From assembly GCA_964389925.1 (NCBI GenBank), contig CAYMGE010000020.1:9072-73071 (forward strand): a DNA stretch of 64,000 nucleotides, written 5' to 3'. The notes under the pieces are model-generated. The model searched no databases. It saw nothing but the letters and a program-made list of their open reading frames with translations, and was not told the DNA's origin. This stretch comes from CALECP01 sp964389925 (GTDB lineage Bacteria; Chloroflexota; Anaerolineae; Promineifilales; Promineifilaceae). A program made the translations under genes and the position numbers. Every line of letters starts with the position of its first letter. Within the stretch, counting starts at the first letter, position 1. Shown one piece after another: positions 1 to 8,619 of this stretch.

Positions 1-4
1 GTGG

Positions 5-10
5 TATAAT
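5..10 (+). promoter_or_regulatory. -10 element of the AI-2E-type permease gene
   Basis: A perfect TATAAT lies at 5-10. It is followed by an AGGAG ribosome-binding site at 17-21 and the ATG at 31. The -35 region would fall outside the window. Confidence 0.6.
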
Positions 11-30
11 TGCGCTAGGAGACAACTAGA

Positions 31-1371
31 ATGAGACACTCGCGCCCAGAACAATTTCCTTCTTCGCCAAAATGGTCAAAAGGCACAAAGATGTTTGTTG
101 CCGCATGGGTTGGTGTGTTTCTCGTCACGTTATTGTGGACGTTTTCACAGCTATTCGTGATGATCATTTTTGCGTTGGTGTTATCTTTGGTGGTTCGGCC
201 GATGGTCGATTGGATCGACTCACGTTCCCCACGCATCCCCCGCCTCGTCACAACGCTCGTTATCTATTTAGGCCTGCTCGGTGGTCTATTCTCAATTCCG
301 CTCTCAGCAACACCGAGTTTGGTACGACAAGTCACCACGCTAGTCAACAACTTCCCTGATCTCATTTCCCGTATCTTAGAGAATACAGTTTTGTTTCTCA
401 GTCAGCCCATTGAGCTATTCGGTGGTCGCTATAGCATCCCTGTCAATCAAATCACAGTGACTGAGTTCCAGCAGCTTGCCGGCAACCTCGTCTCGCTGCT
501 TGGCGCATCTGCCACCTCGCTTAGTGGTGTTGTTAGCAACTTGGCGACACTGACTGTCGGATTTTTAAGCCGTACTGTCTTTGTACTCTTTCTCGCCTTC
601 TGGTTTACGAAGGATGGACATTTAGCGGCCGATGCGCTGATTCGTGCTGCGCCAGAGGGGTATCATGAAGATTTGCAGTATGTTCTCGGCCGAATCGGTC
701 TCATCTGGGGCGCATTTCTACGCGGACAGTTAACACTCATGGTCGTCATGGGAACAGTCGTTTTTATCGTCACCTCGATTCTTGGCTTACCTAACCCTGT
801 TGCGCTGGGTGTATTCGCCGGTTTTGCAGAGCTTGTGCCAATCGCTGGGCCGATTCTAGCCGCCATTCCCGCCATCTTACTCGCCTATTTTCAGTCGGAT
901 GCAAGTTGGTTAGGTGGACTGCTCAATCCATTTTGGTTTATGCTTATTGTCGGTGGCTCATATTGGCTGTTACAACAGTTTGAAAACTATCTCTTAGTTC
1001 CACGTATTATGGGACATCAGCTAAACTTGCATCCAGCCGTCGTGTTCGTGGCGGCATTGGCTGGCTATCAATTGGCTGGTGTGCTTGGCATCTTGCTCGC
1101 TTCGCCAACGCTAGCGACGATTCGCCTCTTTTTCCGCTTTATCAATGGCAAAATGTTTGATACACCGATCTTGTTTGAGGGCGAGTATCGACTTGTCGAA
1201 GGGACGATTGAAGCGGACACGGTTCAAATTTATATTGACGAAATTAACATTGAGGAAAGTGATCCTCAAAGGAATACTGAATGGTCGAACAAAACACACT
1301 TGCCGAAACACAATCCTTCCTCGTCTGGACAACCGCCGACGACGGAGAATTCGCCTACCACATTGAATTAG
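31..1371 (+). CDS. AI-2E family transporter (PerM/UPF0118-type permease)
   Basis: The product is a 446-aa polytopic membrane protein. Hydrophobic segments lie near residues 20-65, 70-90, 165-195, 220-250, 255-290 and 300-365, the usual layout of the AI-2E/PerM family: a long periplasmic loop after the second helix pair and a dense cluster of C-terminal helices. The family is named for autoinducer-2 export, but other members act as Na+/H+ antiporters or have no known substrate, so the substrate here is unknown. The start is supported by TATAAT at 5-10 and AGGAG at 17-21. The last ~30 residues are hydrophilic and rich in Ser, Thr, Pro and Asn, and look unconserved. That tail is encoded where the next ORF (1281-1451) begins in another frame, so it probably arose by read-through into that gene. 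Confidence 0.85.
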   Translation: MRHSRPEQFPSSPKWSKGTKMFVAAWVGVFLVTLLWTFSQLFVMIIFALVLSLVVRPMVDWIDSRSPRIPRLVTTLVIYLGLLGGLFSIPLSATPSLVRQVTTLVNNFPDLISRILENTVLFLSQPIELFGGRYSIPVNQITVTEFQQLAGNLVSLLGASATSLSGVVSNLATLTVGFLSRTVFVLFLAFWFTKDGHLAADALIRAAPEGYHEDLQYVLGRIGLIWGAFLRGQLTLMVVMGTVVFIVTSILGLPNPVALGVFAGFAELVPIAGPILAAIPAILLAYFQSDASWLGGLLNPFWFMLIVGGSYWLLQQFENYLLVPRIMGHQLNLHPAVVFVAALAGYQLAGVLGILLASPTLATIRLFFRFINGKMFDTPILFEGEYRLVEGTIEADTVQIYIDEINIEESDPQRNTEWSNKTHLPKHNPSSSGQPPTTENSPTTLN

Positions 1372-1451
1372 GCGGTGTCTCACTACATCTCAATGCTGAA
1401 GAGTGGGATGAGCTGGTCGCGCTGATTCGAGAGGCTGACAACAATCAGTAA
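1281..1451 (+). CDS. Small 56-aa hypothetical protein overlapping the permease gene
   Basis: ATG at 1281, TAA at 1449-1451, frame different from the permease gene, overlap 91 nt. The product is acidic and well composed: an N-terminal SFLVWTTADDGEFAYHIEL-type strand pair, then a GGVSLHLNAEEWDELVALI helix. It looks like a compact alpha/beta fold rather than a random translation. It ends 14 nt before radC and could be co-transcribed with both neighbours. No family was recognised. The composition contrast with the poor-looking permease tail encoded by the same DNA is the main argument that this frame is selected. Confidence 0.5.
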   Translation: MVEQNTLAETQSFLVWTTADDGEFAYHIELGGVSLHLNAEEWDELVALIREADNNQ

Positions 1452-1465
1452 GCAGAGTTGCTATT

Positions 1466-2152
1466 ATGGGCAATATCAACATGCACGATATGCCTGTCGG
1501 CGAACGCCCTTACGAGCGTCTCGCGCAGGTGGGGGAACATGGGTTGAGTTCGGCCGAACTCCTCGCCATCGTCCTTCGCCGCGGAATGCCCGGACAAAGC
1601 GTGACGGAACTTGCCAATGATGTCCTGTCTACCTTTGGTGGCATCACAGGAATTGCCAAAGCAACACGCCACGAGTTGCAGCAGGTTAGGGGGATCGGCC
1701 CTGCCAAAGCCATGGAGATCAAGGCGGCACTTGAGTTAGGTCGGCGGCTGCTCGCAACCGCACCACATGAACGTCCGCAAATCAAGGCTCCGGCCGATGC
1801 GGCTAATTTGTTGATGTCGGAGATGGCCTTCTTAGACCAAGAGCAACTGCGCGTGTTGCTGCTCGACACAAAACATTGTGTACAGAAGATCACCACCGTT
1901 TATATTGGCAGCTTGAACATGGCACTTGTGCGTGTGGGTGAGATTTTCCGAGATGCGCTCAAAGTAAATGCCCAGAGCATCGTCTTGGCACACAACCATC
2001 CGTCAGGCGATCCAACCCCATCTGGCGCAGATGTGCGGATGACAAAGCAGGTTGTTGAGGCTGGCAAATTGCTTGACATTGAGGTGTTAGATCACGTGAT
2101 CATCGGCCGCAACAAATTCGTCTCGCTCAAAGAGCTAGGCTTGGGGTTCTAG
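1466..2152 (+). CDS. radC: RadC family protein (JAB/MPN+ domain)
   Basis: The product is 228 aa, the usual RadC length. The N-terminal half carries a helix-hairpin-helix-like region (GIGPAKAMEIKAALELGRR, about residues 72-92). The C-terminal half is the JAB/MPN+ domain with the metal-binding signature H-N-H-P-S-G-D (His176, His178, Asp182) preceded by a Glu-containing VGEIFRDAL segment. The name comes from a historical DNA-repair phenotype; the biochemical role is unsettled, and the fold predicts a metalloprotease-like or structural protein. The stop codon overlaps the convergent gene on the other strand by 4 nt (CTAG at 2149-2152). The assignment is secure, the function is not. Confidence 0.92.
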   Translation: MGNINMHDMPVGERPYERLAQVGEHGLSSAELLAIVLRRGMPGQSVTELANDVLSTFGGITGIAKATRHELQQVRGIGPAKAMEIKAALELGRRLLATAPHERPQIKAPADAANLLMSEMAFLDQEQLRVLLLDTKHCVQKITTVYIGSLNMALVRVGEIFRDALKVNAQSIVLAHNHPSGDPTPSGADVRMTKQVVEAGKLLDIEVLDHVIIGRNKFVSLKELGLGF

Positions 2153-3414
2153 CGCAGCGTTTCCCGTGCTACCAACGAGACAGAAATTACCTCAACTGCA
2201 AAGCTGTGGCCTTCTGCTGTGAGGATAATGCGTTGGAGAAAGTTCGGCCGAATTTGCAACCCCGCCAAAACCGAGATCAAATTGGACGACTGATAGACAT
2301 ACGTTTCGCCTAATTGGGGAACCGCTTTATGCTGATAGCGATTGAGCGGAAACCCACATGTGCCTTGACATGTATCGGGTGACCCCTGCTGGTTAACGGT
2401 TCCAACGGCGTAAAACCCTTGCTCCCATGCTTGTCCTTGTCCACTCGCATCGGTAAATTCAAGCCGCACCGTCATCGGACACTCTGTTCCAATGCCCCCA
2501 CACACAGACAATGTCTGACTAATCACACGTAGCGTAATACTTAGCTCCAACTCGGCAAAATCAGAGACCCCTTGCTCAATTGGTTGAATGACATCAGTGC
2601 GGGCATTGCCAATCCCCGTGCGCTCGAAATGCAGCACCGCCTCCCCCTGAGAGCTAAAAACCTCTGTTTTGCCAGTAGGAGCTTGCTGAATCGTCCAAGC
2701 TGTTGGCTCCCAAAAAGCTAGCCCCCGCTCAAAATTGCCGTTGCGAATTAACTCTCGTTCGGCATCAAATAGACCTAGCGACTGTCCAGCTGCATCGACA
2801 ATCCCGCGTTGCCCTTCTGCCACAAAAAACTCATCCCCATTTCCCTGCAACCCCGCGTTGCCTGCTAAAACAGAAAGTTGCATCTCCCCATCATGGGCTT
2901 CAATCGAATAGCTACCAGGCGTGACAATTGTGGCTCGCGTTTCTCCTACATCGACATGCGCGACGATTGGCATCTCATCCCCCGCTTTTTCAGGGATAGA
3001 GAGACGAATACGACCCCGATCAACAGTTATGCGTATATAGGGAGAGGCCGTACTCCGCGCAAAACGCGGCATCGTTGCCCGTTCAACCTGCACCCGTGTA
3101 TTATCTGACACCTCAATCCGCGCCAAATTATCATCTGTGTCTGGGTTAATTACCTCATACACGCCACGATTGCCAAGCGTTGTTTGCATCCCTGTCGGTG
3201 TACGATACGGCTGTGGCGCACCGCTGCTGTCGATCAACTCCTGCGTCATTAGTTCAATAACGGTGTCTTCCGTACTCGCCTGCACAATGAGCGCACGAGT
3301 AGACCGCTGGACGATAGCGCGTGTACCAAAAGGGACCGCCAAGGTCAGACTGCAAAAAGCGATAAAACAAAGAATTAAAATCACCCACGTGAGGCGTTCG
3401 CGGTTGTGTGTCAT
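2149..3414 (-). CDS. Membrane-anchored FecR-like protein
   Basis: The product is 421 aa with one N-terminal transmembrane segment (about residues 9-30) and the rest predicted extracytoplasmic. Residues ~95-220 resemble a FecR-type beta domain (RIEVSDNTRVQVER, RITVDRGRIRLSI, VGETRATIVTPGSYSI, GNAGLQGNGDEFFVAEGQ). Residues ~225-420 look like a carbohydrate-binding-type beta sandwich, starting RNGNFERGLAFWEPTAW, with paired cysteines that could form disulfides. No sigma factor or TonB receptor is adjacent, so classical FecR signalling is not implied. A cell-surface or signal-sensing role is an inference. It is convergent with radC. Confidence 0.55.
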   Translation of the reverse strand: MTHNRERLTWVILILCFIAFCSLTLAVPFGTRAIVQRSTRALIVQASTEDTVIELMTQELIDSSGAPQPYRTPTGMQTTLGNRGVYEVINPDTDDNLARIEVSDNTRVQVERATMPRFARSTASPYIRITVDRGRIRLSIPEKAGDEMPIVAHVDVGETRATIVTPGSYSIEAHDGEMQLSVLAGNAGLQGNGDEFFVAEGQRGIVDAAGQSLGLFDAERELIRNGNFERGLAFWEPTAWTIQQAPTGKTEVFSSQGEAVLHFERTGIGNARTDVIQPIEQGVSDFAELELSITLRVISQTLSVCGGIGTECPMTVRLEFTDASGQGQAWEQGFYAVGTVNQQGSPDTCQGTCGFPLNRYQHKAVPQLGETYVYQSSNLISVLAGLQIRPNFLQRIILTAEGHSFAVEVISVSLVARETLR

Positions 3415-3473
3415 TATTCAGAATTCTCTTGGAGTAAATTAGGGCAGAATGAGCTAAAAATAAGAACACATCA

Positions 3474-4235
3474 TTACATGCGAGTATTTATAAATTCAGG
3501 AAGTGTTGACATTCGGACAATAAATTTAGATTTTGGTTCAACGACCTTGCCAATAAATGCCATATCAAAAAACTTGAACATCCCCCTATGCTGTGGATTG
3601 TTTATCTCATCATAAAAATTTACTGTACCAAAACAAACAAGAGGAGTAAAACGAGAAGGATAACCAATTTCATACTTTTCTTTCAAATGATTTTCTGACT
3701 GAGCGATTTCCAGTAACAGCTTCCACTTATATGTTTGTCCTGCCCGTTCACGCAAAGATGTTTTCAGTGAAACAATCATGCAGTTCCTAACGACCCCGTT
3801 CTGTTCACTGTAAATGATGATGTCCATGTCAGGTTTTTGAGTCTCATCTCCTACGTGAATTGTTGTCATCTCCGCAAATTTTGACTGTCGAACACGATCG
3901 GTTATGAAAATATATGGTTGAATGTTGCCATGAACTTTATTATGAAGAAAAAGATACATTAATAGCTTTGGAAATATCTGCCCAACAACAGCTTTTCTAG
4001 CCTGTGCTACATTCCGGATTTTCCCAGCATCTTTTCGTGCAATCAGTAAGTTGTCCACTTCAGATTTACTGCTAACGATCAACTCATTCATTTGATCAAA
4101 AAGCTCTTGCCAAGCATTTGATACATTTGCTTTTTGCTCGATGTACGAAGCCACTTTTGCTAATACCGGCGACATATAATACGCAGACTGAATTTTATTG
4201 AGAATGCTTTTCTCTTCTTGATTAAATTGATACAT
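3474..4235 (-). CDS. Type II restriction endonuclease
   Basis: The product is 253 aa from the ATG at 4235. A TTG at 4241, overlapping the methyltransferase stop, would add two residues. The core has a PD-(D/E)xK-like arrangement: KPDMDIIIYS, then about 15 residues later MIVSLKTSLRERAGQTYKW. The xLK variant and the SLKTSLRER block recur in several type II enzymes; a BsaWI-like family is possible but not established. It directly follows a C5-cytosine methyltransferase gene, the classic restriction-modification arrangement. The DNA is more AT-rich than its neighbours and lacks the TCGGCCGA octamer, consistent with acquisition. The recognition site cannot be read from the sequence. Confidence 0.75.
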   Translation of the reverse strand: MYQFNQEEKSILNKIQSAYYMSPVLAKVASYIEQKANVSNAWQELFDQMNELIVSSKSEVDNLLIARKDAGKIRNVAQARKAVVGQIFPKLLMYLFLHNKVHGNIQPYIFITDRVRQSKFAEMTTIHVGDETQKPDMDIIIYSEQNGVVRNCMIVSLKTSLRERAGQTYKWKLLLEIAQSENHLKEKYEIGYPSRFTPLVCFGTVNFYDEINNPQHRGMFKFFDMAFIGKVVEPKSKFIVRMSTLPEFINTRM

Positions 4236-4237
4236 AG

Positions 4238-5230
4238 TCAATCGAATGGCAAAGTCATTTGCAACGCATCATCTACAATTTGATAATTCTCGTACTCACC
4301 ATCTAGTGAATTGAGTACATTTTGTATGACATCTTCCACAACAAGCGGACAAACGGCATTCCCAAACTGTTTGTAAGCCTGTGTATCTGAGACGGGTATT
4401 CGGAACGAATCAGGAAAACCCATTAGCCGCGCACATTCACGAGGAGTTAATCGGCGTGGATTTTTGCCCACTTGCGGAATCAAAACTTCTGACCCATCTT
4501 TGTAATATCGTGCGCTCAAAGTGCGTGCGACTCCGTTTAGGTCAGTTAGCCCATAGCCAAAACCGTTCCCCTTCGCCTTGTGTTTCGCAGCGTAGTTTTG
4601 TAAATAGAGCCACAAATGATCGCTCAAGGTATACTTGTCGGGAGGGTCAGCAACCAGAATCTTTTTGAATTGCTGCTGGGTGCCGGGTGGTTTCGGAAAC
4701 TCAAAGTGGACTGGTTCTGCAAAGCCAACGATAAAGATTCGGTTGCGATTTTGTGGGACGTAATGTTTAGCATTGAGCAGTTGATAATAGACATAGTAGC
4801 CTAAGTCAATTCTCAGTGTCTCTAAAATTAACCGAAAGGTTCGCTTCTTGTCGTGGCTGATTAAATTGCGGACGTTTTCAAGAACAAATGCTTGTGGGCG
4901 TTTTGCCTTCAAAATTCGCACAATATCGAAAAACAGCGTACCTTGCGTCGGGTGTGAAAAGCCGCTTGGAATACCGAGCGCGTTATGCTTTGAAACGCCT
5001 GCGATGCTAAACGGCTGACAGGGAAATCCGGCGAATAGCAAGTCGTGATTTGGAATCTCATTTGTTGTAATTTGGGTGATGTCACCATGAGGTTTTTCGC
5101 CAAAGTTAGCCTTGTAAGTTTGCTGACTAAACTTGTTCCATTCGGATGAGAAGAGACATCGGCCGCCTAATTTCTCTGCCGCCAACCGAAACCCACCGAT
5201 CCCCGCAAACAAGTCTATAAAATCAAACAT
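4238..5230 (-). CDS. DNA (cytosine-5-)-methyltransferase
   Basis: The product is 330 aa from the ATG at 5230 and modifies cytosine C5 with S-adenosylmethionine. Motifs appear in order: FIDLFAGIGGFR (motif I), GFPCQPFSIAG with the catalytic Cys (motif IV), FVLENVRNL (motif VI), QNRNRIFIVGF (motif VIII), LTPRECARLMGFP (motif IX) and QFGNAVCPLV (motif X). The start at 5230 gives the usual beginning one or two residues before motif I. A TGCTAAAAT extended -10 ends 7 nt before it, suggesting a leaderless mRNA. A longer reading from 5329 would run into the divergent gene and is unlikely. Its partner is the endonuclease gene 2 nt downstream. Confidence 0.92.
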   Translation of the reverse strand: MFDFIDLFAGIGGFRLAAEKLGGRCLFSSEWNKFSQQTYKANFGEKPHGDITQITTNEIPNHDLLFAGFPCQPFSIAGVSKHNALGIPSGFSHPTQGTLFFDIVRILKAKRPQAFVLENVRNLISHDKKRTFRLILETLRIDLGYYVYYQLLNAKHYVPQNRNRIFIVGFAEPVHFEFPKPPGTQQQFKKILVADPPDKYTLSDHLWLYLQNYAAKHKAKGNGFGYGLTDLNGVARTLSARYYKDGSEVLIPQVGKNPRRLTPRECARLMGFPDSFRIPVSDTQAYKQFGNAVCPLVVEDVIQNVLNSLDGEYENYQIVDDALQMTLPFD

Positions 5231-5237
5231 ATTACCC

Positions 5238-5243
5238 ATTTTA
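5238..5243 (-). promoter_or_regulatory. Extended -10 element of the methyltransferase gene
   Basis: On the minus strand TGC precedes TAAAAT, and the ATG at 5230 follows after 7 nt. Transcription would therefore begin at or next to the start codon. The divergent radical SAM promoter lies about 35 bp away. Confidence 0.45.
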
Positions 5244-5274
5244 GCACAACCATTCGTTCCCCTCTGACTTTTGC

Positions 5275-5280
5275 TATAAT
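5275..5280 (+). promoter_or_regulatory. Extended -10 element of the radical SAM gene
   Basis: TGCTATAAT ends at 5280 and the ATG is at 5289, only 8 nt later, with no room for a ribosome-binding site. The transcript is predicted to be leaderless. Confidence 0.6.
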
Positions 5281-5288
5281 CTCGCCCC

Positions 5289-7253
5289 ATGTGGACACCA
5301 GAACAAATCGAAATTACGCTTGAACGCATTCTGCCCTACGTCTCTAAACCGGGACGTTACACGGGCGGCGAATATAACCAAGTCGTCAAAAATTGGGACG
5401 ACGTTGAGTTTAAGGTCGCACTGGCCTTTCCCGACACTTACGATCTCGGCATGTCAAATCTTGGCTTGATGATCCTCTATGATCTCGTCAACGGCTTTGA
5501 TAACCTCGTCGCCGAGCGCGTTTACTCGCCTTGGTTTGATATGGAGGAGCAATTGCGTGAGTTGGGAATGCCGCTCTACTCACTCGAAACAAAGCATCCA
5601 ATCCATGAGTTTGATGTGTTGGCGATCAGTTTGCCCTATGAGCAGCTTTACACCAATGCGCTCAACCTGCTCGATTTGGCTGGCCTACCTATCCGCAGCG
5701 ACGAACGTGACCACACGATGCCCATCGTCATCGCAGGCGGACACGCAACCTACAACCCCGATCCAATGTATGCCTTCATCGACGCATTTGTGATTGGGGA
5801 AGGGGAAGAGGCAATCCTCAACATCGTTGATATTTTGATGGCGGCACGCAAGGAAAATCCCGACATGGATCGGGAAACCCAATTGCGCTATCTCGCAACA
5901 GTTGAAGGTGTTTATGTCCCACGCTTTTACGACGTGAGCTATCAGGACGATGGAACCATCGCGGCAATTACGCCCAATATGCCCGAAGCTCCGCGCAAAG
6001 TTCTCAAGACGATTGCGCCTATCATGCCACCGCCCGTCACCAACTTTATCGTCCCCTTTATCGAGACGGTTCACGCCCGTGCGCCTATCGAAATCATGCG
6101 TGGCTGCACACGCGGTTGTCGCTTCTGTCATGCTGGCATGGTGACACGACCCGTGCGCGAACGACCTGTACAGGAAGTTCTCGATGCAATGGGCGAGATT
6201 TTGCAGAAAACGGGCTATGAGGAAATCGCACTGCTCTCGTTGTCCTCTAGTGATTATGATGAGGTATTGGAGCTGACGCGCCGCATCGGTGAGGAATATG
6301 GAGATCGCGGCCTCAACATCTCGCTTCCCTCGCTACGGACGGAGACGGTCAGCACGCAACTGATGGACAATCTCGGTGACAGCAAGCGCGGGGGCTTTAC
6401 GTTAGCTCCCGAAGCAGCGACCGAAAAGATGCGAAATATCATCAATAAATATGTCACCGATGAGGAGCTGATAGAAACGGCACGCGAAATCTACAGTCGC
6501 AATTGGCGCACGATCAAGCTGTACTTCATGATTGGACATCCGATGGAGGAGATGGAGGATGTGGTCGCAATTGCCGATTTGGCAAAGCGCGTGCTAGATG
6601 AGGGGCGCAAAATTCACGGCAATAAGGCCAGCGTCAACGTCGGCGTTTCGACCTTTATTCCCAAGCCACACACACCATTCCAGTGGGAGCCAATGGGTGA
6701 TGTGCCGTTGCTGGAAGAAAAATTGCGCTTTTTGCGGCGTGAGATACGTGGTCACGGCTTGCGTTTACGTTGGAATGATCCAGAAGGTTCGCTGTTTGAA
6801 GGGTGGCTGTCGCGTGGGGATCGACGTGTGGCTGAGGTTGTGGAGTTGGCATGGCGTGGTGGCGCAAAGTTTGATGCGTGGCAGGATAAGTTTGTCAGCA
6901 AGGCGTGGGAAGGTGCGTGGGACGTTGTGAGCGAACGCTATGGAATTGAGCCGATGTTTTATACGCATCGAAGACGGCCGATAGATGAAACATTCCCATG
7001 GGAACACATCGACATCGCCGTGACAAAACGCTTCCTCTCCGATGACTACCTGATGAGTCGCCAACAAGAGACGCGCATCGACTGCCGTCATCAATGTTTT
7101 GCCTGTGGCATTTTGCCAAAGTTGAAAGAGATACGGCGCGGAATGGAAAAAGATGCGTGGGAGTGTCCGCCCGTGTTGACGCGCGAGCAGCGACGACTGC
7201 GACAGGCACAAAAACGCGGCGAGGTGATTTCGTTGCCGATGGCGGGCGATTAG
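5289..7253 (+). CDS. B12-binding-type radical SAM protein, TIGR03960-like
   Basis: The product is 654 aa. The N-terminal ~200 residues match the cobalamin-binding-like domain of TIGR03960 proteins (FKVALAFPDTYDLGMSNLGLMIL; LAISLPYEQLYTNALNLLDL; VIAGGHATYNPDPMY). The radical SAM 4Fe-4S motif is CTRGCRFCHAG (CxxxCxxC), about residues 272-279. The C-terminus has a further cysteine set (CRHQCFACG and a later ECPPV). In many bacteria this protein is fused to or followed by a DUF2344 (TIGR03936) partner; here the next gene is XdhC-like instead. The substrate is unknown in the family. Confidence 0.85.
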   Translation: MWTPEQIEITLERILPYVSKPGRYTGGEYNQVVKNWDDVEFKVALAFPDTYDLGMSNLGLMILYDLVNGFDNLVAERVYSPWFDMEEQLRELGMPLYSLETKHPIHEFDVLAISLPYEQLYTNALNLLDLAGLPIRSDERDHTMPIVIAGGHATYNPDPMYAFIDAFVIGEGEEAILNIVDILMAARKENPDMDRETQLRYLATVEGVYVPRFYDVSYQDDGTIAAITPNMPEAPRKVLKTIAPIMPPPVTNFIVPFIETVHARAPIEIMRGCTRGCRFCHAGMVTRPVRERPVQEVLDAMGEILQKTGYEEIALLSLSSSDYDEVLELTRRIGEEYGDRGLNISLPSLRTETVSTQLMDNLGDSKRGGFTLAPEAATEKMRNIINKYVTDEELIETAREIYSRNWRTIKLYFMIGHPMEEMEDVVAIADLAKRVLDEGRKIHGNKASVNVGVSTFIPKPHTPFQWEPMGDVPLLEEKLRFLRREIRGHGLRLRWNDPEGSLFEGWLSRGDRRVAEVVELAWRGGAKFDAWQDKFVSKAWEGAWDVVSERYGIEPMFYTHRRRPIDETFPWEHIDIAVTKRFLSDDYLMSRQQETRIDCRHQCFACGILPKLKEIRRGMEKDAWECPPVLTREQRRLRQAQKRGEVISLPMAGD

Positions 7254-7282
7254 CCTTTTTTGCGATCAGGTAGATCAAATCA

Positions 7283-8302
7283 ATGCGAGAGATTATTGAG
7301 CAAGCAAATAAATGGCGGGCAGACAATCGGCCGATAACCCTAGCCACCGTCATCAAAACATGGGGATCCGCACCGCGCAAAGTTGGCGCGAAAATGATTG
7401 TCAGCGATGACAATGCGATGGCGGGGTCTGTCAGTGGCGGGTGCGTCGAAGGTGCTGTTGTAGAAGCTGCAAATGCAGTACTTGTAGGAGGTCAACCCAG
7501 CCTACTTGAATTTGGCGTAGCGGACGAGACAGCGTGGACAGTTGGCTTGGCATGTGGCGGCATGATTGACGTGTTTGTTGAGCGGCTTGAGCCGCAGGTA
7601 CAAGAGATTGTCGCTGAGTGGATTGCCAACGAGCAGGCGGGGGAAGTGGTGACGGTGATTGGGGGGGAGGAGATCGGCCGAAAACTGCTCTTTCAAAATG
7701 ATACAATCATTTACGACACTCATCACTCAACTGATTTGCATGAGCCAATTCTCCAAATCACGCGCCGGGCCTTCGCCAATCGCAAATCTGGTCGCTTTCA
7801 CATTCCTGACTCGACGCACGAAGTTTTTGTCGATGTCATCATGCCCGCGCCGACGTTAATCATCGTTGGCGGCGTGCATATTGCCCAAGCCTTGATTGCA
7901 ATCGGGCAGGTTGTCGGATTTCGCGCCGTCGTGATCGACCCACGCCGTGCCTTTGGCAGTGCCGAACGCTTCCCCGATGTGCCGTTGCACCAAGAATGGC
8001 CGCGCAAAGCATTTGAGCATGTCGTCATTAACGAGGCTTCGGCCGTCGTTCTCCTCACCCACGACCCAAAAATCGACGATCAAGCATTGGCAAAGGTTTT
8101 ACCCTCACCCGCGTTTTATATCGGTGCATTGGGCAGCAACAAGACGGCCGCCAAGCGCGTTAAGCGGTTAGAGGAGGGGGGTTTTTCGGCCGAGCAAATC
8201 GCTCGCATTCACGGCCCTATCGGTCTCGACATCAATGCCAAAACACCCGAAGAGATCGCGCTAGCGATCATGGGCGAAATCATCTTGGCCTATCGTGGCT
8301 GA
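7283..8302 (+). CDS. XdhC family protein (molybdoenzyme maturation)
   Basis: The product is 339 aa with the two-domain XdhC/CoxI layout. The N-terminal domain has TVIKTWGSAPRKVGAKMIV and GSVSGGCVEGAV with the conserved Cys. The C-terminal Rossmann-like domain has LIIVGGVHIAQALIAIGQ, VIDPRRAFGSAERFP and FYIGALGSNKTAAKR, ending IGLDINAKTPEEIALAIMGEII. XdhC binds molybdenum cofactor and supports its sulfuration and insertion into xanthine-dehydrogenase-type enzymes. No molybdoenzyme subunit lies in the window, so its client is elsewhere. It starts 29 nt after the radical SAM gene and may share its transcript. Confidence 0.88.
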   Translation: MREIIEQANKWRADNRPITLATVIKTWGSAPRKVGAKMIVSDDNAMAGSVSGGCVEGAVVEAANAVLVGGQPSLLEFGVADETAWTVGLACGGMIDVFVERLEPQVQEIVAEWIANEQAGEVVTVIGGEEIGRKLLFQNDTIIYDTHHSTDLHEPILQITRRAFANRKSGRFHIPDSTHEVFVDVIMPAPTLIIVGGVHIAQALIAIGQVVGFRAVVIDPRRAFGSAERFPDVPLHQEWPRKAFEHVVINEASAVVLLTHDPKIDDQALAKVLPSPAFYIGALGSNKTAAKRVKRLEEGGFSAEQIARIHGPIGLDINAKTPEEIALAIMGEIILAYRG

Positions 8303-8330
8303 CACGATCATGGCTTGTATGCGCTGCTAA

Positions 8331-8412
8331 GAGGGTGTTTCAAAAGTCAAATCAGAGATTAAATAGCGGGATTGCGGGCAAGACGCTCGAGCATGAGATT
8401 GACCATACATGA
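8331..8412 (-). mobile_element. Relic of the end of an IS5-like insertion sequence
   Basis: Inside the 317-nt gap between the XdhC and Bmp genes, GAGGGTGTTTCAAAAGTC at 8331-8348 looks like an insertion-sequence terminal repeat. About 10 nt inward on the minus strand is a stop codon (8359-8361) ending a short frame that reads MVNLMLERLARNPAI, resembling the C-terminal tail of IS5-group transposases. Nothing of the remaining transposase or the other end is visible. The rest of the gap holds the Bmp promoter and a second TATAAT at 8452-8457. Confidence 0.35.
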
Positions 8413-8546
8413 TGTTCATGCCGTCCAGCTTCATACTTTGCATCCTACGCCTATAATGCAGTTCAGACCAAAGATGTTCAATTTTGGGTTTCCTTATTGT
8501 GCGAGTGGAATCATGGCTTCACAATGGCAACGTCGCTAAATTCCAC

Positions 8547-8552
8547 TATAAT
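8547..8552 (+). promoter_or_regulatory. -10 element of the tandem Bmp lipoprotein gene
   Basis: TATAAT at 8547-8552, followed by an untranslated leader and a TAGGAGA ribosome-binding site at 8604-8610, then ATG at 8620. Its position excludes the upstream in-frame start at 8497. Confidence 0.55.
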
Positions 8553-8619
8553 GTTCTGTGATTTATCGTTAAAACTCACAAATGTGAGGCAAACTTTGTT
8601 CTTTAGGAGAAGAACACCC

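Noticed and set aside
8497..8619. Upstream extension of the Bmp lipoprotein frame
   Set aside because: It contains the TATAAT promoter and the ribosome-binding site, and the lipoprotein signal starts at 8620.
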